Of a DNA stretch of 64,000 bases, positions 47,953-57,156 are shown in pieces. The notes under the pieces are model-generated. The model worked only from the letters and a program-made list of their open reading frames with translations. It was not told where the DNA came from and ran no database searches. The position numbers and the translations under genes were made by a program. Position 1 is the first letter of the stretch; each line of letters begins with the position of its first letter. Source of the stretch: Rhizobium grahamii (GTDB lineage Bacteria; Pseudomonadota; Alphaproteobacteria; Rhizobiales; Rhizobiaceae); NCBI RefSeq assembly GCF_009498215.1, contig NZ_CP043498.1:3205501-3269500 (forward strand), in the 5' to 3' direction.

Positions 47953-47980
47953 AGAACCACAATAGAACCTATTTGGAACC
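47941..47980 (-). promoter_or_regulatory. Probable GntR operator array over the nagR start
   Basis: A perfect palindrome, GGTTCTATCCATAGAACC (47941-47958), spans the start codon. GAACC recurs at 47954-47958, 47965-47969 and 47976-47980, that is every 11 bases, one helical turn. This supports cooperative binding by the encoded regulator and autorepression. Function is inferred. Confidence 0.65.
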
Positions 47981-48000
47981 AATTACAAGCAGCACGTAAG

Positions 48001-48030
48001 AAAAACCCCCGCGTCAAAATAGCGGGGGTC
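48001..48030 (-). terminator. Rho-independent terminator after galM
   Basis: Read on the minus strand, ACCCCCGC pairs with GCGGGGGT and is followed by TTTTTC. It lies between the galM stop and the nagR promoter. Confidence 0.85.
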
Positions 48031-48063
48031 TTGGCGTCAAATCGGAGATGCGAGAACCGACGG

Positions 48064-49086
48064 TCAGTTCTTCGAGAAGATGTAGTCGGTCTCCTGACGC
48101 AGCACTTCGCCCGGACGAACAACAGCATTCGGGAATGCTTCGTGGTTGATGGCATCGGGCCAGACCTGCGTTTCCAGGCAGAAACCGGCAAACGGTCCAT
48201 ACTTGCGTCCACCGATGCCGGGCACGGGAACGTCAAGCTTGAACGCTGCATAGAACTGGACACCCGGCTCGGTCGTGCGCACTTCAAGCGACACGCCCGA
48301 GTGCAGGCTGCGGGCCAGCACGACGGAACGCTTGGCCGTGCGCTCGCTGGAAAGGCAGAAGTTGTGATCGTACAGCGCCTGCTCGCCGCCTTCGAAGCGC
48401 TTAATCGAAGCCATCTCGCGAAAATCGAACGCTGTTCCCTCAACGGGGCGTACTTCGCCCGTCGGGATCTGACGCTCGTCGGTGACGAGATAGCCATCGG
48501 CCGCGATCATGATGTCATGACCAAGGGTATCCTCGCGGCCATCGAGATTGAAGTAGGCGTGCTGGCAGACGTTGGCGATCGTCGGCTGGTCGGTCGTCGT
48601 CTCGTAAGTGACGGACAGTTCGCCTGAACCGTGAACCCGATAGGTTGCCTGGATCGTGCAGTTGCCGGGATAGCCTGAGCGGCCGTCGGGATCGACGATC
48701 TTCAGGACGACGCGGTCGACGTCATGCTCGACGATCGTCCAGTTTTGCTTTGCAATGTTATCGCTGCCGCCATGAAGATGCGTGACACCATTCTCGTTCA
48801 GATCGAGCTGATACGACTTGCCGTCGAGCGTGAACTTGCCGGAGCCGATACGGTTGGCGCAGCGGCCGGGGGTCGCACCGAAATAGGAAGAATGGGCCGG
48901 ATAGCTCTCGAAATCATCAAAGCCGAGCGTCAGGGGCGCATCGTGTCCGTCAAGCCGAAGATCCTGAATGACAGCGCCCCAGCTGATGACCTTGGCGGTC
49001 AAGCCGCCACCCTTGATCTCCACCCGATAGACGGTCTCGCCCGTCGTGGTATGTCCGAAAACTTCCCGCACCAAATTATTCGTCAT
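48064..49086 (-). CDS. galM: Aldose 1-epimerase (galactose mutarotase)
   Basis: A 340-residue beta-sandwich enzyme. The acid His is in NVCQHAYFNLDG (near 175) and the base Glu in GFCLETQVWPDAINH (near 305). The N-terminal GRCANRIGSGKFTLDG and NENGVTHLHGG blocks are intact. It interconverts alpha and beta anomers of hexoses. The ATG at 49086 is used; an in-frame ATG at 49098 would add four residues. A terminator follows at 48001. Confidence 0.94.
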   Translation of the reverse strand: MTNNLVREVFGHTTTGETVYRVEIKGGGLTAKVISWGAVIQDLRLDGHDAPLTLGFDDFESYPAHSSYFGATPGRCANRIGSGKFTLDGKSYQLDLNENGVTHLHGGSDNIAKQNWTIVEHDVDRVVLKIVDPDGRSGYPGNCTIQATYRVHGSGELSVTYETTTDQPTIANVCQHAYFNLDGREDTLGHDIMIAADGYLVTDERQIPTGEVRPVEGTAFDFREMASIKRFEGGEQALYDHNFCLSSERTAKRSVVLARSLHSGVSLEVRTTEPGVQFYAAFKLDVPVPGIGGRKYGPFAGFCLETQVWPDAINHEAFPNAVVRPGEVLRQETDYIFSKN

Positions 49087-49160
49087 AAGGCTATCCATAA
49101 ATCCATGATTTCGGCAGGGAAACTGCTCCCCTTTGCGACAAATCGCAACCACTGCGACAT

Positions 49161-49193
49161 AAAAAAGCGCCGCTGGCATTGCCGCGGCGCTTT
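49161..49193 (-). terminator. Rho-independent terminator after metA
   Basis: On the minus strand, AAAGCGCCGC and GCGGCGCTTT form the stem around a 10-base loop, followed by a T-run. It lies seven bases beyond the metA stop. Confidence 0.88.
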
Positions 49194-49199
49194 ACAAAA

Positions 49200-50123
49200 T
49201 CACCGGCCTTTGCCGATCTCCTCCAGATCATAGGGCGTCGTCTGATAGATCTCGTTGATCCAGTTGCCGAACAGCAGGTGTGCGTGGCCGCGCCACCGGT
49301 TTTGCGGCGCGATCGTCGGATCGTTGTGCGGGAAGTAGTTGTGCGGCATCTTGATGGGAACGCCCGCATCGACGTCGCGAAAATACTCGTCGGCCAGCGA
49401 CGTTGAATCATATTCAACGTGGTTGAACATATAGAGGCGCTTGCCCTCGTCCTCGTGGACAAGGCAGACGCCCATCTCGTTCGACGCCATCAGAATTTCG
49501 AGCGACTTCGATTTCTCGATGTCGTCCTGGCGCACTTCTGTCCAGCGCGACACCGGCACCTCGAAATTGTCGGAGAACCCATTGAGATACACGGAGGAGG
49601 GGTTGAGGTTCTTGTGGCGATAGACGCCAAAAGCCTTTTCCTTGAGCTCGTACTTGGGAACGCCGTGGAAGTGGTAGATCGCGGCCATCGCGCCCCAGCA
49701 GACGTTCATGGTCGAATGGACGTTCGTGTTGGTCCAGTCGAAAATCCGCTGCATTTCCTGCCAATAAGTCACGTCTTCGTAGGGCAGCGTCTCGATCGGC
49801 GCCCCCGTGATGATGAAACCGTCGAATTTGCGGTGCCTGACCTCCTCCCAGGTTTCGTAGAAGGAGAGAAGATGATCTTCCGACGTGTTTTTCGCCTTGT
49901 GGGTTCCGATCCGCACAAGAGAAAGCTCGACCTGCAGCGGCGAGGCGCCGACGAGGCGGGCCATCTGCAATTCCGTCTTGATCTTGTTCGGCATCAGATT
50001 GAGCAAGCCAATCTGCAGGGGGCGAATGTCCTGGCGGATCGCCGCCGTCTCGGTCATTACGCGCACACCTTCCTGAACAAGCGTCTCAAAGGCAGGCAAC
50101 GTGTCGGGAATCTTGATGGGCAT
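49200..50123 (-). CDS. metA: Homoserine O-acetyltransferase MetA (MetA-type, Glu111)
   Basis: A 307-residue enzyme for the first committed step of methionine synthesis. The nucleophile Cys142 is in [10 protein letters not shown], and the His/Glu dyad region is [18 protein letters not shown]. Position 111 is Glu ([13 protein letters not shown]). In this family Glu111 is associated with acetyl-CoA and Gly111, as in E. coli, with succinyl-CoA, so O-acetylation is predicted despite the common label succinyltransferase. The ATG at 50123 is used; the longer frame would run into the riboswitch leader. A SAM-II riboswitch controls it. Confidence 0.95.
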   Translation of the reverse strand: MPIKIPDTLPAFETLVQEGVRVMTETAAIRQDIRPLQIGLLNLMPNKIKTELQMARLVGASPLQVELSLVRIGTHKAKNTSEDHLLSFYETWEEVRHRKFDGFIITGAPIETLPYEDVTYWQEMQRIFDWTNTNVHSTMNVCWGAMAAIYHFHGVPKYELKEKAFGVYRHKNLNPSSVYLNGFSDNFEVPVSRWTEVRQDDIEKSKSLEILMASNEMGVCLVHEDEGKRLYMFNHVEYDSTSLADEYFRDVDAGVPIKMPHNYFPHNDPTIAPQNRWRGHAHLLFGNWINEIYQTTPYDLEEIGKGR

Positions 50124-50167
50124 TGCGGTCACTCGATAAAAAAACGAAATATCGCTATCGGTCCGCA

Positions 50168-50225
50168 CGCGGCCCTTTAGCTACTTCTTTAACGTGGCTG
50201 CAAGCCGGCCGGCCAAATCACCACG
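50168..50225 (-). promoter_or_regulatory. SAM-II riboswitch (metA motif)
   Basis: On the minus strand, about 45 bases before the metA ATG, the SAM-II consensus is seen. A GC-rich P1 (GGCCGGC...GCAGCC region) follows TGATTTGGCC. Then come the A-rich joining segment TTAAAGAAGT and the AGCTAAAGGGCC pseudoknot strand. SAM-II elements upstream of metA are typical of Rhizobiales and reduce expression when S-adenosylmethionine is high. Confidence 0.9.
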
Positions 50226-50372
50226 GAGCCCCTTAAATAACCCTTGTCGGGCGCCAAATCAATGGCAGGCGGTCGGCGGGGTAACTCGCGCGTTAAAGCA
50301 TGGTAGAATCTGTTGCTGGACATGCCCACGCACCATGTTATTCACACCGAACGGACCGGTTAAGGAAGCAGA

Positions 50373-52199
50373 ATGGCAGACGACGTGAAGGCCAAGCCGA
50401 CCATCCAGGCGCAGGACCGGGTAGGATATGAACTTAGCCTCGCCTACCGCGTGAAAGTGATGTTTGCCGCCTTTTGGAGTTCGAGCGTCCGTGGACGGGT
50501 CCTTGTCCTCGGAACGGCACTGATTGGCATCATTCTCGCGACCGCCTATGCGACCGTCATTCTCAACCAATGGAACGCGCCGTTCTACGACGCCATCTCA
50601 CGACGCGACCTGCCAGGCTTCTTCCATCAACTCAAAGTCTTCGGACTGATCGCAGGCATGCTGCTGCTCCTCAATGTCATCCAGGCGTGGCTGAACCAGA
50701 TGACCGCGCTCTACATGCGCGAGGGCCTGACCCGTGATCTGGTCGATCAATGGCTTCAGCGCAAACGGGCGCTCCGGCTGTCGGCCAGCGGCCTGATCGG
50801 CGTCAATCCGGACCAGCGTCTTCACGAAGATGCCCGCAACCTGGCGGAAAGCTCGACGAGCCTCGTGATCGGCCTCGTCCAGGCGACGATCCTGCTGGTC
50901 AGCTTCATCGGCGTTCTCTGGGAGCTTTCGAGCGGATTCGTCTTCCATTTCGGCAGCTACAGCTTTTCCATTCCCGGCTATATGGTTTGGGCCGCCATCT
51001 TCTATGCGGCGTCGGCCTCAATCCTCAGCCAGCTCGTAGGGCGTAAGTTGGTCAAGCTCAACGCCGATCGCTTCTCAAAGGAAGCTGAACTGCGCTTTGC
51101 CTTGATGCACGCCAACGAAAACATGCCGGCGATCACGGTTGCTCGCGGCGAGGAAAACGAACGGCGGCGCATCAACGGCGACATCAGCAATGTCCTGGCA
51201 GTCATCAAGCGGCTGGCGATGGCCAACGTCAACCTGACATGGGTGTCGGCCGGTTATGGCTGGCTGGTCGTCGTCATCCCGATCATCGTTGCGGCGCCGG
51301 CGTATTTTTCTGGCGGCCTGACCTTCGGTGAACTGATGATGTCGGTGGGGGCGTTCAATCAGGTGAATACCGCTCTGCGCTGGTACGTCGCCAACTTCGG
51401 GCCGATTGCCGAATGGCGGGCGACCCTGATGCGCGTGACCGACTTCCGGCAGGCGCTGACCAACATGGGCGACGACCTGAACCTCAAGGAAACGATCGCA
51501 TACGAGAGCAGCCCGGCCGGCACGCTTACGCTTGATCACGTCAGCATCGCCACGAAGATCGGCGAAGAGATCGATCAGTGCGGCGGCTTCCGGATCCATG
51601 AGACCGAGGTCACGATCAACGCTGGCGACAAGGTGATGATCAACGGCGACCATAGCGTCAACAGGAAGCTCCTTTTCCTCTCGATGTCCGAGCTTTGGCC
51701 CTGCGGCGGTGGAAAGATCGGCCTGCCGCCAACCGACGAAATCCTGTTCGTGCCGCAGTCTGCGTATATTCCGGGCGGCACTTTGCGCGAGGCGCTAGCC
51801 TTCCCCGAGCCCGTCGACACCTACCGGGCTGAAGACGTCAAGGCGGCGCTTGAGCAGGCGGGACTACATGCCCTGATCGCACGGCTCGACACGCAGGCAC
51901 GCTGGGACAAGCTGCTCGATTCAGACGAACAGCGCGCTATCGGCTTTGCCCGACTGCTCCTTGTGCGACCCAAGTGGATCGTCTTCGATGAGGTTCTGGA
52001 AGGAATGGAACCCGCGTGGCAGGCAACGATGATGAACGTTCTGAAATCGATACCCGACAGCACCATGATCTACATCGGTCGCTCGGACGCCTACATGGAG
52101 GCATTCCATCCGCGGGTACTGCACCTCGAGGCCATCTCGGCGAAGTCTGAAGAGAAGATCATGGCGAAGGCCGCGAACGCACCGGCGCCGGCGCTCTAG
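50373..52199 (+). CDS. SbmA/YddA-type ABC membrane protein with degenerate ATPase domain
   Basis: A 608-residue fusion. Residues ~25-370 form an SbmA/BacA-like membrane domain with six helices (ILNQWNAPFYDAISRRDLPGFFHQL, NPDQRLHEDARNL, SFIGVLWELS). The C-terminal ~220 residues match the YddA-type nucleotide-binding domain, but its key motifs are lost. Walker A reads NGDHSVNRKLLF near 424 where relatives have SGPSGSGKSTLF. The signature reads LDSDEQRAIGFARLL near 515 instead of LSGGEQQR. Walker B (WIVFDE, near 536) keeps Asp-Glu. The protein probably cannot hydrolyse ATP normally and may work by proton motive force, like SbmA. Peptide or very-long-chain lipid-related transport is a family inference. 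Confidence 0.85.
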   Translation: MADDVKAKPTIQAQDRVGYELSLAYRVKVMFAAFWSSSVRGRVLVLGTALIGIILATAYATVILNQWNAPFYDAISRRDLPGFFHQLKVFGLIAGMLLLLNVIQAWLNQMTALYMREGLTRDLVDQWLQRKRALRLSASGLIGVNPDQRLHEDARNLAESSTSLVIGLVQATILLVSFIGVLWELSSGFVFHFGSYSFSIPGYMVWAAIFYAASASILSQLVGRKLVKLNADRFSKEAELRFALMHANENMPAITVARGEENERRRINGDISNVLAVIKRLAMANVNLTWVSAGYGWLVVVIPIIVAAPAYFSGGLTFGELMMSVGAFNQVNTALRWYVANFGPIAEWRATLMRVTDFRQALTNMGDDLNLKETIAYESSPAGTLTLDHVSIATKIGEEIDQCGGFRIHETEVTINAGDKVMINGDHSVNRKLLFLSMSELWPCGGGKIGLPPTDEILFVPQSAYIPGGTLREALAFPEPVDTYRAEDVKAALEQAGLHALIARLDTQARWDKLLDSDEQRAIGFARLLLVRPKWIVFDEVLEGMEPAWQATMMNVLKSIPDSTMIYIGRSDAYMEAFHPRVLHLEAISAKSEEKIMAKAANAPAPAL

Positions 52200-52224
52200 G
52201 ATTGCGGCCTAAGCGGCCGCCTTC

Positions 52225-54048
52225 CTAGCCTTCCAACTCTTCCCGGAGCATTTCAAGCTCCAGCCATTCCTCTTCCATCTTGGTGAGGCCGTTCCGGAAT
52301 TTCTCCATTTCCGCAGCGAGGCGGGTAAAGGTATCCGGGTCCTTGGTGAAGAGGTTCGGGTCAGCCATCTTGGCTTCGCGCTTGGCGATCTCCGCTTCCA
52401 GCTTCGCCATTTCCTTCGGCAGGTTCTCCAGCGCAAACTTCTGTTTGAAGGAAAGCTTGCCCTTCGCCTTTGTCTGCTCGCCAGCCGGTTCGGCCTGCGC
52501 CTTGGGCTTCTCTGTCGCTTTCTCGGCCTTCCGGCGCTCTTCCGCCGCACCCTTGCGCTGTGCAAGCATGTCGGAGTAGCCGCCGGCATACTCGATCCAT
52601 CGGCCGTCAGGCGCATCGGGAACCGCCGGCGCAATCGTTGACGTAACGGTCCGGTCGAGGAAGTCACGATCGTGGCTGACGAGAATGACGGTGCCAGGGA
52701 AGCCGGCAACGATTTCCTGCAGGAGGTCGAGCGTCTCGATATCGAGATCGTTCGTCGGTTCGTCGAGGATCAGCAAGTTCGACGGCCGCGCAAGAATGCG
52801 CGCCAGCATCAGGCGGGCGCGCTCGCCACCCGACAGGTTCTTGATCGGCGTGCGGGCCTGTTCGGGCTGAAACAGAAAGTCTTTCATGTAGCCCGTGACA
52901 TGCCGCTGCTCGCCGTTGACGAGAAGATTGTCCCCGCGGCCATCCGTCAGATAGTGGGCAAGCGTATCCTCGAGATCGAGGTCCTCGCGCTTCTGATCGA
53001 GCGTCGCGATTTCGAGGTTCGTCCCGAGCTTCACAGTGCCGGTGTCCGGAGCAAGCTGCCCAGTCAGCATCTTCAGAAGCGTGGTCTTGCCCGCTCCATT
53101 CGGGCCGACGAGACCGATGCAATCGCCACGATGAACGCGGATCGAGAACGGCGAAACGATCGACCGATCGCCGTATGTCTTCGTGATCTTGTCCGCTTCG
53201 ATAACGAGCTTGCCCGACTCCTGCGAATCCGAGGCCGTCGCCTGAACGGATCCCTGTGGCCCTTTGTGGCCTCGATACTCCGCGCGCATCGTCTGTAATT
53301 CGCCAAGGCGCCGCATGTTTCGCTTGCGCCGCGCCGTCACACCGTAGCGCAACCAGTGTTCTTCGCGCTCGATGGCCTTTCCGAGCTTGTGCTGCTCCAG
53401 CTCCTCTGCCTCGAGCACCTGATCCCGCCAGGCCTCGAAATGCGCGAAGCCTCGATCCAGCCGCCGGGACGTGCCGCGGTCCAGCCAGACGGTGGCATTC
53501 GATACCTTCTCAAGGAACCGCCGGTCGTGCGAAATCAGAACGAGTGCGCTCCGGCTCTTCTGAAGTTCGCCTTCAAGCCACTCGATGGTGGGCAGATCGA
53601 GGTGGTTGGTAGGCTCATCCAGCAGCAGAATGTCAGGCTCCGGCGCCAGAACGCGTGCCAGCGCAGCACGACGGGCTTCGCCGCCCGACAGGTTCTTCGG
53701 ATCTTCTTCGCCGGTAAGGCCGAGATGCGACAGCAAATAAGTCACGCGATACGGATCGTCACCGGGCCCGAGGCCCGCCTCGGCATAGGCCTGGACGGTC
53801 TTGTAGCCGGCGAAGTCCGGAGCCTGCTCCAGATACCGGATCGTCGAAGCCGGATGCCGGAACACCTCGCCGGACTGCGCCTCGACCAGCCCTGCAGCGA
53901 TCTTCAGCAAGGTGGACTTGCCCGAGCCGTTGCGGCCGACGAGGCAGATCCGGTCGCCCGGCTCCACCTGCAATCCGGCACCTGCCAGAAGCGGCGCACC
54001 GCCGAAGCTCAGGAAGATATCATCAAGTTTTAGAATGGGAGGCGCCAA
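52225..54048 (-). CDS. ABC-F family ATPase (Uup-like)
   Basis: A 607-residue soluble protein with two ABC domains. The first has Walker A GRNGSGKST and signature LSGGEARRAALARVL; the second has GPNGAGKTT and LSGGERARLMLARIL. A charged linker lies between them. A C-terminal coiled coil (FALENLPKEMAKLEAEIAKREAKM to EMLREELEG) is typical of Uup. ABC-F proteins act on ribosomes or, for Uup, on branched DNA; they are not transporters. It follows the thiamine pyrophosphokinase gene by three bases and is co-transcribed with it. Confidence 0.93.
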   Translation of the reverse strand: MAPPILKLDDIFLSFGGAPLLAGAGLQVEPGDRICLVGRNGSGKSTLLKIAAGLVEAQSGEVFRHPASTIRYLEQAPDFAGYKTVQAYAEAGLGPGDDPYRVTYLLSHLGLTGEEDPKNLSGGEARRAALARVLAPEPDILLLDEPTNHLDLPTIEWLEGELQKSRSALVLISHDRRFLEKVSNATVWLDRGTSRRLDRGFAHFEAWRDQVLEAEELEQHKLGKAIEREEHWLRYGVTARRKRNMRRLGELQTMRAEYRGHKGPQGSVQATASDSQESGKLVIEADKITKTYGDRSIVSPFSIRVHRGDCIGLVGPNGAGKTTLLKMLTGQLAPDTGTVKLGTNLEIATLDQKREDLDLEDTLAHYLTDGRGDNLLVNGEQRHVTGYMKDFLFQPEQARTPIKNLSGGERARLMLARILARPSNLLILDEPTNDLDIETLDLLQEIVAGFPGTVILVSHDRDFLDRTVTSTIAPAVPDAPDGRWIEYAGGYSDMLAQRKGAAEERRKAEKATEKPKAQAEPAGEQTKAKGKLSFKQKFALENLPKEMAKLEAEIAKREAKMADPNLFTKDPDTFTRLAAEMEKFRNGLTKMEEEWLELEMLREELEG

Positions 54049-54051
54049 AAA

Positions 54052-54702
54052 TCAGACTCCGGAAAAATCGTAAGGGCGGGCAAGCACAATGGCGCGACCG
54101 CTTTGAAGCGTGAAATGCACCTTGCCTTCCGCAACATTCGAGATGGTACGTGAAGAACCGAAGGGCAAATGAAAATCCTTCAGCGGATAGCGTGCGTTCT
54201 CGATCGAGAGCCCGATGAGCTCGCTGAAGCCGGGAACCGAAAACAGGCTCGCCTTCGGCATGTCGAGTTCGATCGTGCCGGGAATGAGGGGCACGGCTTC
54301 CTCTGTTCCCGATGTGAGAAGGACGTCGAAACCTTCTTCCGCCAGCCGGACGGCATAAAGCAGATGCTGAAGCGCGTGATCGGAACGGTCGCCGGCCAGC
54401 GCCCCGACAAGGATCAGCCGACGCGCGCCGAGGCGGATCGCTTCTGAGACGGCGATTTCTCCATCCGTCGCAGCTTTTGCAGCAGGATAAGGCTGGCGGG
54501 GAACATGCTGGAAAGCATCGGTAAGGGCCGCCGGCGCCGAATCGAAATCGCCCACCCATAGCTCCGGCTCCAGGCCAAGAGCGATGGCATGCCGCATCCC
54601 GCCATCCGCAGCGATGACGCGCGTTCCGGCAACCGCCTCGATCAGACGATCAGTCAGTTGAATCTCGCCGCCGAGCAGGATGGTGAAGGTGGATTGGCTC
54701 AT
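54052..54702 (-). CDS. thiN: Thiamine pyrophosphokinase (thiamine diphosphokinase)
   Basis: A 216-residue enzyme that pyrophosphorylates thiamine directly to TPP. The catalytic acid cluster is in VIAADGGMRHAIALGLEPELWVGDFDS (partly; residues ~28-55) and KAATDGEIAVSEAI. GALAGDRSDHALQHLL binds nucleotide. The ATG at 54702 is chosen; an ATG at 54714 adds four residues. No riboswitch precedes it. Together with the two thi loci in the window it covers salvage of the vitamin imported by ThiBPQ. Confidence 0.92.
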   Translation of the reverse strand: MSQSTFTILLGGEIQLTDRLIEAVAGTRVIAADGGMRHAIALGLEPELWVGDFDSAPAALTDAFQHVPRQPYPAAKAATDGEIAVSEAIRLGARRLILVGALAGDRSDHALQHLLYAVRLAEEGFDVLLTSGTEEAVPLIPGTIELDMPKASLFSVPGFSELIGLSIENARYPLKDFHLPFGSSRTISNVAEGKVHFTLQSGRAIVLARPYDFSGV

Positions 54703-54749
54703 GGCGATTGCCATAGCGCAAAGCAGGGGTGAAGGGAAAGACCCGCCTG

Positions 54750-55283
54750 CTATGCGTCTTCGGTCATCTCGCGCATCCGGGCCTCGAAGAGTTCCTCGAA
54801 GCCCGAGATGAACTTATCAAAGAGCTTGGCGAAAACGTCGATTTCCTCCTGCGGCCAATCCGCGACGATGTCGGAAACCAGCGTCATTTTCTGCGCCTTT
54901 ATCTCCGCCATCAATTTCTGGCCGAGCGGCGTCATCACCACCACGATACGTCGCGCATCGGCCTGCGATGCCTTGCGCCTCAGAATATTGCGACCGACCA
55001 TATCAGATACGACGCGGCTGGCACGCGACGGATCGATGCGCATCATCTCGGCAATGGTACCAACCGTGACCTCTCCCGAGTCCTGCGCGCGTCTCACCGC
55101 ATCCAGAACATCCAGATGCGACAACTCCAGACCGGGCGCCACGCTTTGTATCGCAAGCCTTCCGATCAGCCTGCGACCCGTCATCAGCCGCATGCGGGTC
55201 ATTGTCTGGCCGATATGCGTGACGCTGCCTTCGCTGTCCGCAGCGCTCTCGATGTCGGCGATTTCCTTCGCGGTTTTGTTCAT
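54750..55283 (-). CDS. MarR-family transcriptional regulator
   Basis: A 177-residue winged-helix regulator. The DNA-binding region is LSHLDVLDAVRRAQDSGEVTVGTIAEMMRIDPSRASRVVSDMVGRNILRRKAS in outline, and the wing is QADARRIVVVMTPLG. It is divergent from the MFS pump with 122 bases between the starts. ATATGCC recurs in that gap near 55318 and 55342, a possible operator. It probably represses the pump and responds to a drug or phenolic ligand. Confidence 0.92.
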   Translation of the reverse strand: MNKTAKEIADIESAADSEGSVTHIGQTMTRMRLMTGRRLIGRLAIQSVAPGLELSHLDVLDAVRRAQDSGEVTVGTIAEMMRIDPSRASRVVSDMVGRNILRRKASQADARRIVVVMTPLGQKLMAEIKAQKMTLVSDIVADWPQEEIDVFAKLFDKFISGFEELFEARMREMTEDA

Positions 55284-55405
55284 GGGGCGATCATAACAGA
55301 AGGCAATATGGATGAGAATATGCCGTCGTCATAAATATGCCATTGACAATTATATGCTGATAGCACACAAATCCAACTCTCATCTAATCGGAAAATGGCA
55401 CTCCC

Positions 55406-56941
55406 ATGGATATGCATAGTGCGCCGGCACCCCTTGTGGCGGATCATCGCCGCAAGCTCATTCTCTTTCTTTTCCTGATGACAGCCTTGTTCATGGCGAC
55501 GCTGGACAATCAGATTGTCGCGACAGCTCTACCGACGATCGTCGGTGAATTCGGACACCTTGAGCGCTTCAGCTGGATTGGCTCCGCCTACCTTCTCTCC
55601 GTCAGCGCGGTCATGCCGCTCTATGGAAAGCTCGGCGACCTGTTCGGCCGAAAATATGTGATGATGGCAGCGATCCTGATCTTCACTGTCGGCTCGGCCA
55701 TCTGTGGTCTGGCGGTTTCGATGAATACCCTGATTGCCGCGCGTGTGCTGCAGGGGCTTGGTGGCGGCGGGATCATGGTATCGATCTTCGCCGTCAACGC
55801 AGACTTGTTCGAACCTCGCGAGCGGGCCAGATATCAGAGCTATTCGAGCCTGGTCCTCATGGCCTCCGGTGCCATCGGTCCCGTGCTTGGCGGAACAATG
55901 AGTGACCTCTTCGGCTGGCGCTCCATCTTTCTCGTCAACGTGCCGATCGGCATCTTTGTCCTCACAGGGCTTGCCTTCATGCTTCCCTATCGCAAGCCTA
56001 ACAGGCGCCCGAAGATCGACTATGCGGGCGCAGTACTGCTTGCCGTGGTGACGGCAAGTGTCGTGCTTGCGGCTGATGGGGCGCAACTTTTCGATTCTCT
56101 GATCGCACCACAGAACCTTGCCATCATCTGCATTGGTGTCGCAGCCGCGATCGCCTGGGTCATGGTGGAGCGCCGCGCCGTTGAGCCGATTATCCCGCTC
56201 TCCCTGTTCAGCAACTCGACGTTCAGCCTGCTGCTGACCATGTCGATCATGAGCGGCGCCATCGGCATCGGCATGGTGAACTATTTCGCGCTGTTCCTAC
56301 AGACGACGACGGGCTTATCGCCCTCTGCCGCAGGCGGGTTTTTCATCCTGTTGACGGGCGGTATCGTCTGCGGCTCGCTGTCAGCCGGACGCATCATCTC
56401 CGCGACGGGACGGTACAAGCCGCTCGCCATAGCAAGCTTGAGCTGTAGCGCCGTGGCATTTGCCCTGATCTCCCAGGTTCACGCCGGTACCCCGCTTTAC
56501 CTGATCGGCGCTCTGATGATGATGCATGGGATCGGCGTTGGCCTCGCCCAGCAGGTGCCGGTTATCGGCGTCCAGAATGCCACGCCTGCACGCGACGTCG
56601 GCGCTGCCACCGGATCGGTGACGTTGTCCCGCATGGGAGGCGCATCGATCGCCATCTCTATCTACGGCGCAATCGTCGGTTCGCAGCTTGGCGGATCGGG
56701 ATCTATCATCCCGGGTGTCTCCAACATAGAGGAACTGACACCGAAGATGATGGCGGGCTTGCCGGATGCCGTGAAACAGGCTGTGGCGGATGCCTATTCG
56801 CACGCGTTTACGCCGCTGTTCATGACCTCCTGCGGCATCGCCCTCGTCGGCCTGATTGCGGCGCTGTTGCTGAAACCGGTGCAACTGCCGCGGCTCGTCA
56901 GCGGCACCCGTCCGGCGGCGGTCGCGGAAGCCAGCGAATAA
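55406..56941 (+). CDS. MFS drug efflux transporter, DHA2 (EmrB/QacA) family
   Basis: A 511-residue carrier with 14 predicted membrane helices. Motifs are LFMATLDNQIVATALPTIVGEF (DHA2 motif D1), YGKLGDLFGRKYVMMAAI (motif A) and SSLVLMASGAIGPVLGGTMSD (motif C of drug:H+ antiporters). It exports toxic compounds by proton antiport. There is no linked membrane-fusion protein, so export is to the periplasm, or with a partner elsewhere. A MarR regulator is divergent. Confidence 0.93.
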   Translation: MDMHSAPAPLVADHRRKLILFLFLMTALFMATLDNQIVATALPTIVGEFGHLERFSWIGSAYLLSVSAVMPLYGKLGDLFGRKYVMMAAILIFTVGSAICGLAVSMNTLIAARVLQGLGGGGIMVSIFAVNADLFEPRERARYQSYSSLVLMASGAIGPVLGGTMSDLFGWRSIFLVNVPIGIFVLTGLAFMLPYRKPNRRPKIDYAGAVLLAVVTASVVLAADGAQLFDSLIAPQNLAIICIGVAAAIAWVMVERRAVEPIIPLSLFSNSTFSLLLTMSIMSGAIGIGMVNYFALFLQTTTGLSPSAAGGFFILLTGGIVCGSLSAGRIISATGRYKPLAIASLSCSAVAFALISQVHAGTPLYLIGALMMMHGIGVGLAQQVPVIGVQNATPARDVGAATGSVTLSRMGGASIAISIYGAIVGSQLGGSGSIIPGVSNIEELTPKMMAGLPDAVKQAVADAYSHAFTPLFMTSCGIALVGLIAALLLKPVQLPRLVSGTRPAAVAEASE

Positions 56942-57003
56942 GGAATAGGTGGCCGGCTTCACTCTTGCCAGATGCCGGCCGCGACGATACATCTCTTCTC
57001 GCT

Positions 57004-57100
57004 CTAACGGGGTGCCTTCGTTCATCGAACGGAGGCTGAGAGGCTTGCAAAAGCTAACCCGCGGAACCTGATCCGGCTAACACCGGCGGAGGGATTAGAC
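57004..57100 (+). promoter_or_regulatory. TPP riboswitch upstream of thiBPQ
   Basis: The core elements are present: ACGGGGTGCC, GGAGGCTGAGAGGCTTGCAAAAGC, ACCCGCGGAACCTGATCC and ACACCGGCGGAGGGA. The aptamer is shorter than the thiC one, with a minimal P3 arm. It ends about 57 bases before the thiB ATG and should shut down thiamine uptake when TPP is high. Confidence 0.95.
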
Positions 57101-57156
57101 GCGTGACATTTGCCACCGCCCTTTTCCCCTTCAACAACAGCAAGAGGAGAGGTGCG

